From positions 1 through 35,931 of the forward strand of contig SHZL01000002.1 of NCBI GenBank assembly GCA_009692275.1: a DNA stretch of 35,931 nt. The letters are read 5' to 3'. Below the pieces are notes generated by a model that saw only the letters and a list, made by a program, of their open reading frames with translations, was not told the DNA's origin and ran no database searches. The position numbers and the translations under genes are program-made. This document shows positions 8,708-16,749 of this stretch, one piece after another. How positions within the stretch are numbered: position 1 is the stretch's first letter; each line of letters starts with the position of its first letter. The DNA is from Lysobacterales bacterium. Lineage in GTDB: Bacteria; Pseudomonadota; Gammaproteobacteria; Xanthomonadales; SZUA-36.

Positions 8708-10447
8708 TCACGACAAATCTGCAGTAACCCGGTGGCATTGTTCCATTAGTGCTGCGGGGGTCCGGCTGCCATAGGAATCCAGGTAATCGCTGATATTCGC
8801 CATCTCGGCCAGCCAGTCCTTCGTATTCACCTCCAGCAAGGCCTGCAGGGTGGCGGTCGGGATCCCCAGTCCTTCCAGGTTGAGGCTGCTTTGGTCCGGA
8901 ACCATGCCTATGGCGGTCTCAACTGCTGCGGCCTTGCCGCTGCAGCGCTGAATGATCCAGTCCAGAACACGCATGTTCTCGCCAAACCCCGGCCACATGA
9001 ACGAGTGGTCCGTGTCTTTGCGGAACCAGTTCACATGAAAAATTTTCGGCAGTTGGTCAGGGCGTTGGCCAAAACTCAGCCAATGCGTCCAGTAGTCAGC
9101 AAAGTTATAGCCGCAAAATGGCAGCATGGCCATTGGGTCACGGCGCACAGTTCCTACGGCGCCTGTTGCCGCTGCAGTTGTTTCAGAAGCCATTGCTGCG
9201 CCCAGCAACACACCGTGCCCCCATGATTTGCTTTCCAGGACCAGCGGAACAAGGCGCTCCCGGCGGCCGCCAAAAATTATCGCTGATATGGGTACACCCT
9301 CGCTCGCTTCAGCTTTTTCAGAATAGGAAGGACAGCGCGAACTGGATACCGTGAAGCGGGAATTGGGGTGGGCCGCCGGCCCCTTCGAGGGGTCATAAGG
9401 CCGGCCCTGCCAGTCGGTCACCGGGCGGTTTGAGTCTTTGCCTTCCCACCAGGGCTGGTTATCAGCCGTTAAGCCCACATTGGTGAAGATGGTGTCCTTG
9501 TGCAGCATGGCCATTGCATTGGCGTTGGTCTCCTGGCTTGTGCCGGGAGCCACCCCAAAAAACCCTGCTTCCGGGTTAATGGCCCAGAAGCGCCCATCAT
9601 CGCCCAGCCTCATCCAGCAAATATCGTCCCCAATGGTCCACACTTTCCAGCCTGGATAACTTGCCGGTGGAATGAGCATGGCGAGGTTGGTTTTTCCACA
9701 GGCGGAAGGGAATGCGGCAGCGATGTAATGCACTTCGCCCTGCGGATTTTCAACGCCCAAAATCAACATGTGCTCCGCCAGCCAGCCCTCAGACCGGGCC
9801 TGGTGGCTGGCTATGCGCAGCGCGTGACACTTCTTTCCGAGGAGTGCATTGCCACCGTAACCGGAACCGAAACTCTGGATTTCCAGGCTCTCAGGAAAGT
9901 GCATGATGAAGCGGCGCTCCGGGTCAAGAGTGCCAATTGAGTGCAAACCCCTGACGAAGCGGCCTTCCTTCTCGATACGGCGCAAGGCCGGGTTGCCCAT
10001 GCGTGTCATCAAGCGCATGTTGACCACCACGTAGGGGCTATCGGTGATTTCGACTCCACAACGTGAAAGCGGAGAATCTATCGGGCCCATGCAGTATGGA
10101 ATCACGTACAGGGTGCGGCCTTGCATGCAACCGGAGAACAATTCGTTCATGCGGGCACGGGCAGCAGATGGCTCCATCCAGTTGTTATTGCGGCCTGCGT
10201 CTTCTTTGTTGGACGTGCAAACAAAGGTCAGTTGCTCTACGCGGGCAACGTCGGCGGGATCGGACCGGTGCAAGTAACAACCGGGATGAGTTTCCTGGTT
10301 CAGTTCTATCAGGCCACCGGTTTTCAGCTGTTGTTGAATCAGCTCGCGGTTTTCTTCTTCCGTACCTGTACACCAATGCACGGAATCGCATTGGGTCAGG
10401 GCGGCAACCTGGTCTACCCAGGATTGCAGCTGCGCAAGTCTGGTCAC
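8708..10447 (-). CDS. pckG: Phosphoenolpyruvate carboxykinase (GTP)
   Basis: PckG converts oxaloacetate plus GTP to PEP, CO2 and GDP, the entry step of gluconeogenesis. The 579-residue protein has the GTP-type P-loop segment FPSACGKTNLAM, the Mn/oxaloacetate-site region GYGGNALLGKKCHALRIAS, the conserved block WTIGDDICWMRLGDDGRFWAINPEAGFFGVAPGTS, and NWFRKD near the C-terminus. The start is GTG at 10447, supported by gaggaa six bases upstream. It lies 24 bases downstream of a TetR gene and is followed by apbE. A gluconeogenic enzyme suits growth on fatty acids, and fadE is close by. Confidence 0.97.
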   Translation of the reverse strand: MTRLAQLQSWVDQVAALTQCDSVHWCTGTEEENRELIQQQLKTGGLIELNQETHPGCYLHRSDPADVARVEQLTFVCTSNKEDAGRNNNWMEPSAARARMNELFSGCMQGRTLYVIPYCMGPIDSPLSRCGVEITDSPYVVVNMRLMTRMGNPALRRIEKEGRFVRGLHSIGTLDPERRFIMHFPESLEIQSFGSGYGGNALLGKKCHALRIASHQARSEGWLAEHMLILGVENPQGEVHYIAAAFPSACGKTNLAMLIPPASYPGWKVWTIGDDICWMRLGDDGRFWAINPEAGFFGVAPGTSQETNANAMAMLHKDTIFTNVGLTADNQPWWEGKDSNRPVTDWQGRPYDPSKGPAAHPNSRFTVSSSRCPSYSEKAEASEGVPISAIIFGGRRERLVPLVLESKSWGHGVLLGAAMASETTAAATGAVGTVRRDPMAMLPFCGYNFADYWTHWLSFGQRPDQLPKIFHVNWFRKDTDHSFMWPGFGENMRVLDWIIQRCSGKAAAVETAIGMVPDQSSLNLEGLGIPTATLQALLEVNTKDWLAEMANISDYLDSYGSRTPAALMEQCHRVTADLS

Positions 10448-10471
10448 TGTGCGTTCCTCACTGGTGGCGCC

Positions 10472-11077
10472 TCACGGGGTGCCAGATGGTATGAGAGTGG
10501 CAATGACGTGTTCGATGTACGCGTCAAATTCTTCACTGCTCAGGTTCGGGGTTTGATGCTGGCGTTGCAGTTGCAGGTAACCAAGATAGACCGAATACGT
10601 CAACCTCGCCTGGTTACTCGCCTGACCCTCGGGCATTCCCATTTCGCGGAAGGCCGCTGACAGGTGCGCCATGCGTCGATTGGCGACCCGTTCCAGGACG
10701 GGTTCTACTTGTGGATGGCCTGCTGCCGCGCACAGGGCGCTGTAGACTTCGTGGGTCAGCTTTTCTTTTCCCACCCGGCGAAAAAATGAAATCAGGCGAT
10801 CACGTGGCTGATCAATTTCTCCCAGTGACTTGCTGAGATTCCGCGCATCGTGTTCTTCCCAGCGCTGCAAGGCCTGTTCCAGCAGGGATTCGCGATTGGG
10901 AAAATGCCAGTAGAAGCTGCCCTTGGTGATTCCCATGCGCCGCGCCAGTGGTTCTATGGCCACTGCTTGCACGCCTTTTTCCGCAATCAACTCGACCGCT
11001 GCTTGCGCCCAGTCGGCCGCTGATAGCGTAGCTCTTTCGTTCTTGGGCGTTGTCTTTGCTGCTGCTCTGGCCGTCAT
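10472..11077 (-). CDS. TetR family transcriptional regulator
   Basis: A 201-residue protein with an N-terminal TetR helix-turn-helix (AIEPLARRMGITKGSFYWHFPNRESLLEQAL) and a variable ligand-binding C-terminal half. The ATG at 11077 is chosen over an in-frame ATG at 11113 because aggagg lies 7-8 bases upstream and the start overlaps the glycosyltransferase stop as ATGA, a sign of translational coupling. It precedes pckG on the same strand. Targets are unknown. The divergent fadE promoter, about 1.9 kb away at the head of the same cluster, carries an inverted repeat of a size a TetR dimer could bind, but this is only inference. Confidence 0.9.
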   Translation of the reverse strand: MTARAAAKTTPKNERATLSAADWAQAAVELIAEKGVQAVAIEPLARRMGITKGSFYWHFPNRESLLEQALQRWEEHDARNLSKSLGEIDQPRDRLISFFRRVGKEKLTHEVYSALCAAAGHPQVEPVLERVANRRMAHLSAAFREMGMPEGQASNQARLTYSVYLGYLQLQRQHQTPNLSSEEFDAYIEHVIATLIPSGTP

Positions 11078-12876
11078 GCGTTGCCCTCCTGAACCATCAG
11101 CTTCTCCCAGCATTGCATAAGTCTGCTCTCCAATTCCCGGGTGAAGCTGCTCGCATCCATCAGGGGCGAGGACAACATACGCTGTCGCAAACCCGTGCGC
11201 AGCGCGACCAGTTGTTCCGGGTTGCCGGCCAGCCCGATGGCAGCGCGGATGTACCCGCTTGCGCTGTTCTCCACCAGGGACCCCAGCCCCAGACCGGCCA
11301 ACAGGCTTGCTCCGACCCTCGACCTGTGATCCTTTCCGGCCCTGCTAACTACCGGGACTCCCATGATCAGGCTCTCGCAGGTCGTAGTTGTACCATTATA
11401 GGGAAAACTATCCAGGGATATGTCTACCCGCGCGTAAGTTTCCAGGTGGCTTTGCTTGTCCGCGACAACACCCAACAGTTCAACCCGCCCGGCGTTGATG
11501 CCAAGTTGTGCGAAGGCAGCCAAAATTTCCTGTCCTGGTGCTGCGTACCCCAACGCAATATTTTTCAGCAGGAGGCGTGAGTCCTTCACTCCGTGCAAGA
11601 TTTCAGCCCAGGTGTGTAACAAGGCCGTATTGAGTTTCGCCATGCTATTGAATGAACCAAACGTGATATAGCCTGATTTCAGGCTGGGAGATGGAGCGAC
11701 ATCGGGCAAGTTCCCGCCGGGCTGGTACACCGAAAATGCGCCTGGCATGTGCAACAGTTTCTCACTGCACAGTTCCCGGGCATCATCCGGTGGGTCGGTT
11801 ACCTCGTCCACGATGCGGTAATCCACGGACTGCAAACCCGTGGTGTTGGGGTAGCCGATCCAGGTCATTTGCAGGGCAGCGGCACGCATCGCCAGCACGA
11901 CCAGCCGGTTACCCTTGGTGTAGCCATTGAGATCAATGAGGATGTCAATGCCATCAGCCATGATGGCCGAACGCAAGGCGGCATCAGGCAAGGCCTGAAC
12001 AAAATGGAACTGCTTTACCAGCCTTTGCGCCCGGCGCGTGGTTTCATCCACCTGCTCATGGTTGTAGTACAGGTAGACCTCAAAGCGGTTCCGGTCATGG
12101 TGTTCCAGTACCGGCAGGATGAAGTGCGCTACCGGGTGGTTTCTGCAATCTGACGACAAATACCCGATGCGCAGCGGGCGATTGCTGTCGCGGCTGGTGT
12201 TGAATACCTGGGTAAATACCTGGGCGGGCTGGCGCAAGTGCTGCTCCAGCCAGGCGCCGCAATCCCGGTGGGCCTGGGCAATGTCGCGGGCAGTGGCAGA
12301 TGTGCTGTAGTTGAGCGAAAAAACAGAGTTCATTCGCGCGAGGATGTTGTCCGGATTCAAAGCCAGCGCTTGGTGGAATAGCTGAATCCGCCGATCGCTC
12401 CCGGTGAAGTTGGCGAGGGCAGCACATCCGAGGTTGTACCAATTGTCGCTGAAGTTGACCGCATGCGCTGATGGGGGAGAACTGAACGCATCCGGTGCTT
12501 TGGCTTCCCATGCCAGCAGGCTGCGCTCCAGCAGTTCCAACTCGGCCGTGCACGCGTACATGCCTGCTTGCTGTAGCTGCCTTGAGCCCGGGTACTCGCC
12601 TGCAGCGGTCTCACAGGCCTGAGCCGCTGCTGCAACATCCAGTGCTGCCTCGCCGTCCGCGGCGTTTGCAGAAAATGCAGGGTCACTCAGCCGTATGGCT
12701 TCCTTGTAGGCACTGACGGCCAGCTCCAGTTGTCCCGAAAGCTGCAACCGCACCCCTTCGAAATACTGTGCATTGGGCCGGGCCTGTGCTGTCCCGGCGG
12801 GCGGCGCCAGCAGCCCATGGCAATGCTTGAACTTCTTGCCGCTGCCACAATGGCAAGGCGCGTTTCGGGCAGTCAT
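11074..12876 (-). CDS. SEC-C motif / TPR / GT41 (O-GlcNAc transferase-like) glycosyltransferase
   Basis: A 600-residue predicted cytoplasmic protein in three parts. Residues 1-20 hold a SEC-C zinc motif (C8, C10, C19, H20). About residues 35-210 are helical and TPR-like. The GT41 SPINDLY/OGT-type catalytic region follows from about residue 235, with GYLSSDCRNHPVAHF, DGIDILIDLNGYTKGNR, MTWIGYPNTTGLQSVDYRI, FGSFNSMAKLN and LDSFPYNGTTTTCESLIMGVPVV. GT41 enzymes transfer a sugar to Ser/Thr of proteins; the acceptor here is unknown. The SEC-C motif, known from SecA and other chaperone-linked proteins, may recruit a substrate. It heads a leftward run with TetR, pckG and apbE, and overlaps TetR by 4 bases. 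Confidence 0.9.
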   Translation of the reverse strand: MTARNAPCHCGSGKKFKHCHGLLAPPAGTAQARPNAQYFEGVRLQLSGQLELAVSAYKEAIRLSDPAFSANAADGEAALDVAAAAQACETAAGEYPGSRQLQQAGMYACTAELELLERSLLAWEAKAPDAFSSPPSAHAVNFSDNWYNLGCAALANFTGSDRRIQLFHQALALNPDNILARMNSVFSLNYSTSATARDIAQAHRDCGAWLEQHLRQPAQVFTQVFNTSRDSNRPLRIGYLSSDCRNHPVAHFILPVLEHHDRNRFEVYLYYNHEQVDETTRRAQRLVKQFHFVQALPDAALRSAIMADGIDILIDLNGYTKGNRLVVLAMRAAALQMTWIGYPNTTGLQSVDYRIVDEVTDPPDDARELCSEKLLHMPGAFSVYQPGGNLPDVAPSPSLKSGYITFGSFNSMAKLNTALLHTWAEILHGVKDSRLLLKNIALGYAAPGQEILAAFAQLGINAGRVELLGVVADKQSHLETYARVDISLDSFPYNGTTTTCESLIMGVPVVSRAGKDHRSRVGASLLAGLGLGSLVENSASGYIRAAIGLAGNPEQLVALRTGLRQRMLSSPLMDASSFTRELESRLMQCWEKLMVQEGNA

Positions 12877-12980
12877 CTATTGGGCCAGCTACCGGGGGAG
12901 ACTGGGATTGTTGCGGTCTGTCACGTATCTGTCAATTTCCACCCCCGCCGCTCCGGTATGCGAGGCCCTGACGCCAGGCA

Positions 12981-13020
12981 TTGACGTAGGTCAAACATTT
13001 TTCCATACTGTGGCGTATGG
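12981..13020 (+). promoter_or_regulatory. fadE promoter with two inverted repeats
   Basis: A -35 box ttgacg (12981-12986) and a -10 box catact (13004-13009) are separated by exactly 17 bases. The -35 lies in the inverted repeat ttgac-gtag-gtcaa (12981-12994). The -10 lies in a second one, ccatac-tgtggc-gtatgg (13003-13020). Transcription would begin near 13016, which argues against the ATG at 13017 as the fadE start. Both repeats are well placed for repressor binding; I cannot name the regulator. Confidence 0.6.
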
Positions 13021-13058
13021 TATTTTTGGGTACCACGGCTTTTAAAGGGAGAACTATC

Positions 13059-15521
13059 GTGCTTACACTCATGATTCTGGCATTGTCTGCAGTGTCCATC
13101 ATTTGCGCCTTTTATGGCGCCCGGTTGATGGTCTGGACGATTGCCCTGTTTGGGACCATCGTGCTGTTTGTCGGCGCCTTGTCCACTCCAGGCTTGCTTG
13201 TGTCCTTGTGCCTGCTTGCCCTGGTTGCCGTGCCGCTCAACTACCGTCCGTGGCGATCGCGCTACTTAAGCGTTCCCCTGCTTCGGCAGTACCAAAGTAT
13301 GATTCCAACCATGTCCGAGACCGAGCATACGGCCCTGGCGGCGGGCACGGTGGGCTGGGAAGGGGAGTTATTTGCCGGCAAGCCGGATTGGAAGAAACTG
13401 CTGGACATTCCCTTCCTCGAATTGAGCGTGGAAGAACAGGCATTCCTGGACGGCCCGGTGGAAGAGTTATGTGACATGCTCAACCAATGGGAAGTTACTC
13501 ACCGCGATGCCGACCTGAACCCTCAAACCTGGGAATTCCTCAAGAAAAACAAATTTTTCGGCATGATCATTCCCAAGAGTTATGGTGGCCTGGGTTTTTC
13601 CGCGCTGGCTCATCGTGCGGTCTTGCAGAAAATTTCCTCGGTTTGCCCCGTGGCAGGTTCGCACGTGGCGGTTCCGAACTCGCTGGGCCCGGGCGAATTA
13701 CTGGTGCACTGCGGCACTGAAGAACAAAAAGCCTATTACCTGCCGAGGTTGGCACGAGGTGAGGAGATTCCCTGCTTTGGCCTGACCGGGCCTACTGCCG
13801 GATCAGACGCCACCTCTATCCCGGACTACGGCATCGTGTGCAAGGGGGACTTCAAGGGCAAATCGGTAGTCGGCATCAAGCTCAGCTTTGACAAGCGCTA
13901 CATCACCCTGGCACCGGTTGCCACCCTGATTGGCCTCGCCTTCAGGTTATATGACCCAGACGGCCTGCTCGGTGCCCGCAAGGACCTGGGAATCAGCCTT
14001 GCGCTGGTGCCGCGCAACACGCCGGGCCTGGTCATAGGCACGCGTCACCTGCCATTGAATGTACCCTTTCAAAACGGACCCCTGCGGGGCAAGGATGTGT
14101 TCGTTCCGCTGGACGCACTCATCGGCGGTGTTGAATCGGCAGGACATGGCTGGCGCATGCTGGTTGAATTGCTCTCGGTCGGCCGCGCCATCTCATTGCC
14201 CTCCTGTGCAACGGGCGGACTGAAGATGGCTGCGTTCGCCGTGGGTGCTTATGCGCGCATCCGTAAACAATTCAATGTCCCGATCGGCCGGTTTGAGGGG
14301 ATTGAAGCTCCGCTGGCAAGGATTGCTGCCAATGCATATTCAGGTTCTGCGCTTTCCCGCATGACTGCAACGGCCGTGGACCTCGGCGAGAAGCCAGCGG
14401 TACCCTCGGCCATAGCCAAGTACCACACCACGGAAAAAGGCCGGGAAGTCATCATTGATGCCATGGATATTCATGGTGGGAAGGGCATTATTCTTGGCCC
14501 GCGCAACTACCTTGGCCGCGCGTGGCAGGGCATGCCCATCTGGATTACGGTAGAGGGCGCTAATATCCTGACCCGGAGCATGATGATATTTGGCCAGGGG
14601 GCCATACGTTGCCACCCTTACCTGCTGCGCGAAATGGAAGCCGTGGGAATTGCGGACCCGGTAAAGCGCATCGACCTGTTTGATAAGCTGCTGTTTGCGC
14701 ATATCGGCTATTCCATTCGCAACGCAGTGCGCAGCCTGGTCCTGGGAATGAGTTTTGGCAAATTTGCTGCCGTACCGAGGGATAGACGCACGGCAAAGTA
14801 TTACCAGAAACTGTCGCGGTATTCAGCATCACTGGCTTTGGTTTCCGAGGCTGCAATGCTTATGCTGGGGGGCAAACTCAAACAGAAGGAGCACCTGTCT
14901 GCCCGCCTGGGTGATGTGCTCAGCCAGTTGTACATCTGCTCGGCCATGCTCAAACGTTATGAAGCCATCGACCGGCCAGCGGCGGACCAGGCCATCCTGG
15001 CATGGGCATTTCATGACTCTATTTACAAAATTCAGCTGGCCTTGCAGCAGGTGCTGGACAATTTTCCCAACCGCGCCATGCGTGTGCTGTTGCATGTTCT
15101 GGTTTTTCCGTTTGGACGCCGGGAGCGCATGCCGGGCGACCGGCTAACCCACAAGGTTGCGCAACTGTTGCTGGCGCCATCTGATACCCGCGACCGTCTC
15201 ACCCACGGCATCTACAAGTCTGCCCGCACCGGGCATCCTGTAGGCCTGATGGAGGAGGCGTTGCCGCAGGTCATTGCGGCCGAACCCCTGGAACGCAAGT
15301 TGCTCAAGGCACTGAAGAGCGGTGAAATCGAGGGCATCACCTGGGACCAGCAACTTGAGGCGGCGGTTGCCCGGGGTATCCTCAGTGCGCCGGAGGCGGA
15401 AATCATGATTCGGGTCAGAGCCCTGGTGATGGAAATCATCGCGGTTGATGAATTCCACAGTGAAGACATTCGCCTCGGGCAGCAGCTGGATTCCAGGCTG
15501 GGTCAACAGCACGCCGCCTGA
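13059..15521 (+). CDS. fadE: Acyl-CoA dehydrogenase FadE
   Basis: The first step of fatty-acid beta-oxidation: FAD-dependent dehydrogenation of acyl-CoA. The large FadE form (about 820 residues) has an N-terminal hydrophobic region of about 65 residues, then the acyl-CoA dehydrogenase core with CFGLTGPTAGSDATSIPDYG, the FAD/substrate blocks, DIHGGKGIILGPRNYLGR and ITVEGANILTRSMMIFGQG (catalytic-Glu region by family knowledge). The FadE-specific C-terminal domain follows. The GTG at 13059 is preferred: ggga(g) lies seven bases upstream, while the ATG at 13017 coincides with the predicted transcription start. It is divergent from the GT41-TetR-pckG-apbE set. Confidence 0.95.
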   Translation: MLTLMILALSAVSIICAFYGARLMVWTIALFGTIVLFVGALSTPGLLVSLCLLALVAVPLNYRPWRSRYLSVPLLRQYQSMIPTMSETEHTALAAGTVGWEGELFAGKPDWKKLLDIPFLELSVEEQAFLDGPVEELCDMLNQWEVTHRDADLNPQTWEFLKKNKFFGMIIPKSYGGLGFSALAHRAVLQKISSVCPVAGSHVAVPNSLGPGELLVHCGTEEQKAYYLPRLARGEEIPCFGLTGPTAGSDATSIPDYGIVCKGDFKGKSVVGIKLSFDKRYITLAPVATLIGLAFRLYDPDGLLGARKDLGISLALVPRNTPGLVIGTRHLPLNVPFQNGPLRGKDVFVPLDALIGGVESAGHGWRMLVELLSVGRAISLPSCATGGLKMAAFAVGAYARIRKQFNVPIGRFEGIEAPLARIAANAYSGSALSRMTATAVDLGEKPAVPSAIAKYHTTEKGREVIIDAMDIHGGKGIILGPRNYLGRAWQGMPIWITVEGANILTRSMMIFGQGAIRCHPYLLREMEAVGIADPVKRIDLFDKLLFAHIGYSIRNAVRSLVLGMSFGKFAAVPRDRRTAKYYQKLSRYSASLALVSEAAMLMLGGKLKQKEHLSARLGDVLSQLYICSAMLKRYEAIDRPAADQAILAWAFHDSIYKIQLALQQVLDNFPNRAMRVLLHVLVFPFGRRERMPGDRLTHKVAQLLLAPSDTRDRLTHGIYKSARTGHPVGLMEEALPQVIAAEPLERKLLKALKSGEIEGITWDQQLEAAVARGILSAPEAEIMIRVRALVMEIIAVDEFHSEDIRLGQQLDSRLGQQHAA

Positions 15522-15553
15522 GGTCTGCTGCTCGATATCACCCGGCTGGTTCC

Positions 15554-15586
15554 GCACGATCTGCGGCTTTTGCCGCAGCTACGTGC
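15554..15586. terminator. Strong stem-loop downstream of fadE
   Basis: The inner stem ctgcggc/gccgcag has the loop tttt (15561-15578) and is extended by the outer arms gcacg/cgtgc across a small asymmetric internal loop. It lies 33 bases after the fadE stop. No T-run follows on either strand, so it may protect the 3' end or act as a weak or Rho-assisted terminator. Confidence 0.45.
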
Positions 15587-15730
15587 TCCGCGCATAATTC
15601 TATGATACCCATCAACAATTGAACTGAGGCTGCTTAAGCCCTTCCCGGCAATGCATGCCGCTGGACCGCCTCGGGAACCATTTTCCCGGGCGCGTTTAAA
15701 CCATTTCTTGGGAATCCCGTCTGATACGTC

Positions 15731-16414
15731 ATGGGAGGAGTCGCCAGGGTGAAAGCGTGGAGCGCGGCGAACACAGGCCACGACGAGGACCAGAACCTGG
15801 TTACGTTGGCGCTTGGCGGTGACGTTCCGGCATTTGAGTCGCTGTATCGCCGTCATCGTGACCGCGTACATGGCCTGGTGTGGCGTCTGTGCGGATGCAA
15901 CCAGGCGCTTGCGGAGGACGTGTTGCAGGAGACATTTGTGCGGGCCTGGACCAAGTTGCATTTGTTTCGTGGCGAAAGCCTGTTTGGCACCTGGTTACAC
16001 CGCCTGGCGGTAAATGTTGCGCTGAGTGATCGCCGCATTCGAGTTCGCCGGGCGAGGTTTGAATCCAGCCGCGATGAAACGGCGGAGCGGACAGCAAGCG
16101 GTCATCGTGATGTTCATGCCGCGGATCACCGGGACCTGGAAAGGGCGATCGCCGGGTTGCCCGAGCGCGCCCGCCTCACTGTTGCGAGCATGAGTGGTGA
16201 CGTCCGGTTGCAACTCCCCTCCGGGCAACAGGCAGAATACACCGCACAAACCTTCAGTGGCGACATTGAGTCGGGTTTTGGTGAAGTATCAGGGAATTCC
16301 CGCGGACCGGGCCACTCCCTGTCATTGCATGCGGGCGACAACGGAGCCACCATCCAGATTGAAAGCTTCAGCGGTGACATCAACATCACTGGCCCCAATA
16401 TCACTGCGCCTTGA
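15731..16414 (+). CDS. Truncated ECF sigma factor fused in frame to a DUF4097-like tail
   Basis: A 227-residue open frame made of two unrelated parts. Residues ~20-105 are ECF sigma-70 region 2 (FESLYRRHRDRVHGLVWRLCG, QALAEDVLQETFVRAW, SLFGTWLHRLAVNVA). A linker and the first few residues of region 4 (LERAIAGLPERAR) reach about residue 148. There the sequence switches to a beta-repeat tail (TVASMSGDVRLQLPSG, TFSGDIESGFGEVSG, ESFSGDINITG) of the DUF4097 adhesin-like family. The DNA-binding helix-turn-helix of region 4 is missing, so it should not recognise -35 elements. The simplest explanation is an internal deletion in a sigma - anti-sigma - DUF4097 operon. GTG at 15749 is an alternative start behind ggagga. 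Confidence 0.75.
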   Translation: MGGVARVKAWSAANTGHDEDQNLVTLALGGDVPAFESLYRRHRDRVHGLVWRLCGCNQALAEDVLQETFVRAWTKLHLFRGESLFGTWLHRLAVNVALSDRRIRVRRARFESSRDETAERTASGHRDVHAADHRDLERAIAGLPERARLTVASMSGDVRLQLPSGQQAEYTAQTFSGDIESGFGEVSGNSRGPGHSLSLHAGDNGATIQIESFSGDINITGPNITAP

Positions 16415-16749
16415 GTTTCGGCCCCCTCACGACCCCTCACTCCCCCAGGTCTCGCCCGATCTCCTGCTTGCGACTGTGTACGGCTTTATTCGTACTTGAA
16501 AGCTTTACTGCGCCGCAAGCTCTCATCAACTGGGCCGTGATTCATGCGTAAAAGCGTGTTAATTCGCCGTTAATAAAGACTTTCCAATCCATTATGATTG
16601 GTGATACTATCCCGCCAAGCTCGGAATTAGCATCTGCTTGACCTGTGTCTGTTGACCTAAATCTGCTGATCTGTGGCAATGCCATCTCGAATCCGGGTTG
16701 ACTTGGGTTAAAAGACAATACAAACCAGAATAAATTTTGGAGATTTTTC
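16415..16749 (+). other. 335-bp non-coding leader before the TonB-dependent receptor
   Basis: No convincing gene. It contains a candidate promoter with an inverted repeat near 16570-16601, two direct ttgacc hexamers (16638 and 16652) with a related ttgact at 16698, and a good Shine-Dalgarno (ggag, 16739-16742) seven bases before the receptor ATG. No terminator with a T-run is seen after the sigma/DUF4097 fusion. Confidence 0.6.
16570..16601 (+). promoter_or_regulatory. Candidate receptor promoter with inverted repeat over the -10
   Basis: A -35-like ttaata (16570-16575) and a -10-like tatgat (16593-16598) are spaced by 17 bases. The -10 lies inside the perfect inverted repeat ccaatc-cattat-gattgg (16584-16601), a plausible operator. 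The -35 matches consensus at only four of six positions. Confidence 0.35.

Noticed and set aside
11078-11113. Longer TetR start at 11113
   Set aside because: The ATG at 11077 has aggagg at proper spacing and the ATGA overlap; the longer form adds an unlikely leader.
13017-13058. Upstream ATG start for fadE
   Set aside because: It coincides with the predicted transcription start and lacks a ribosome site; the GTG at 13059 has one.
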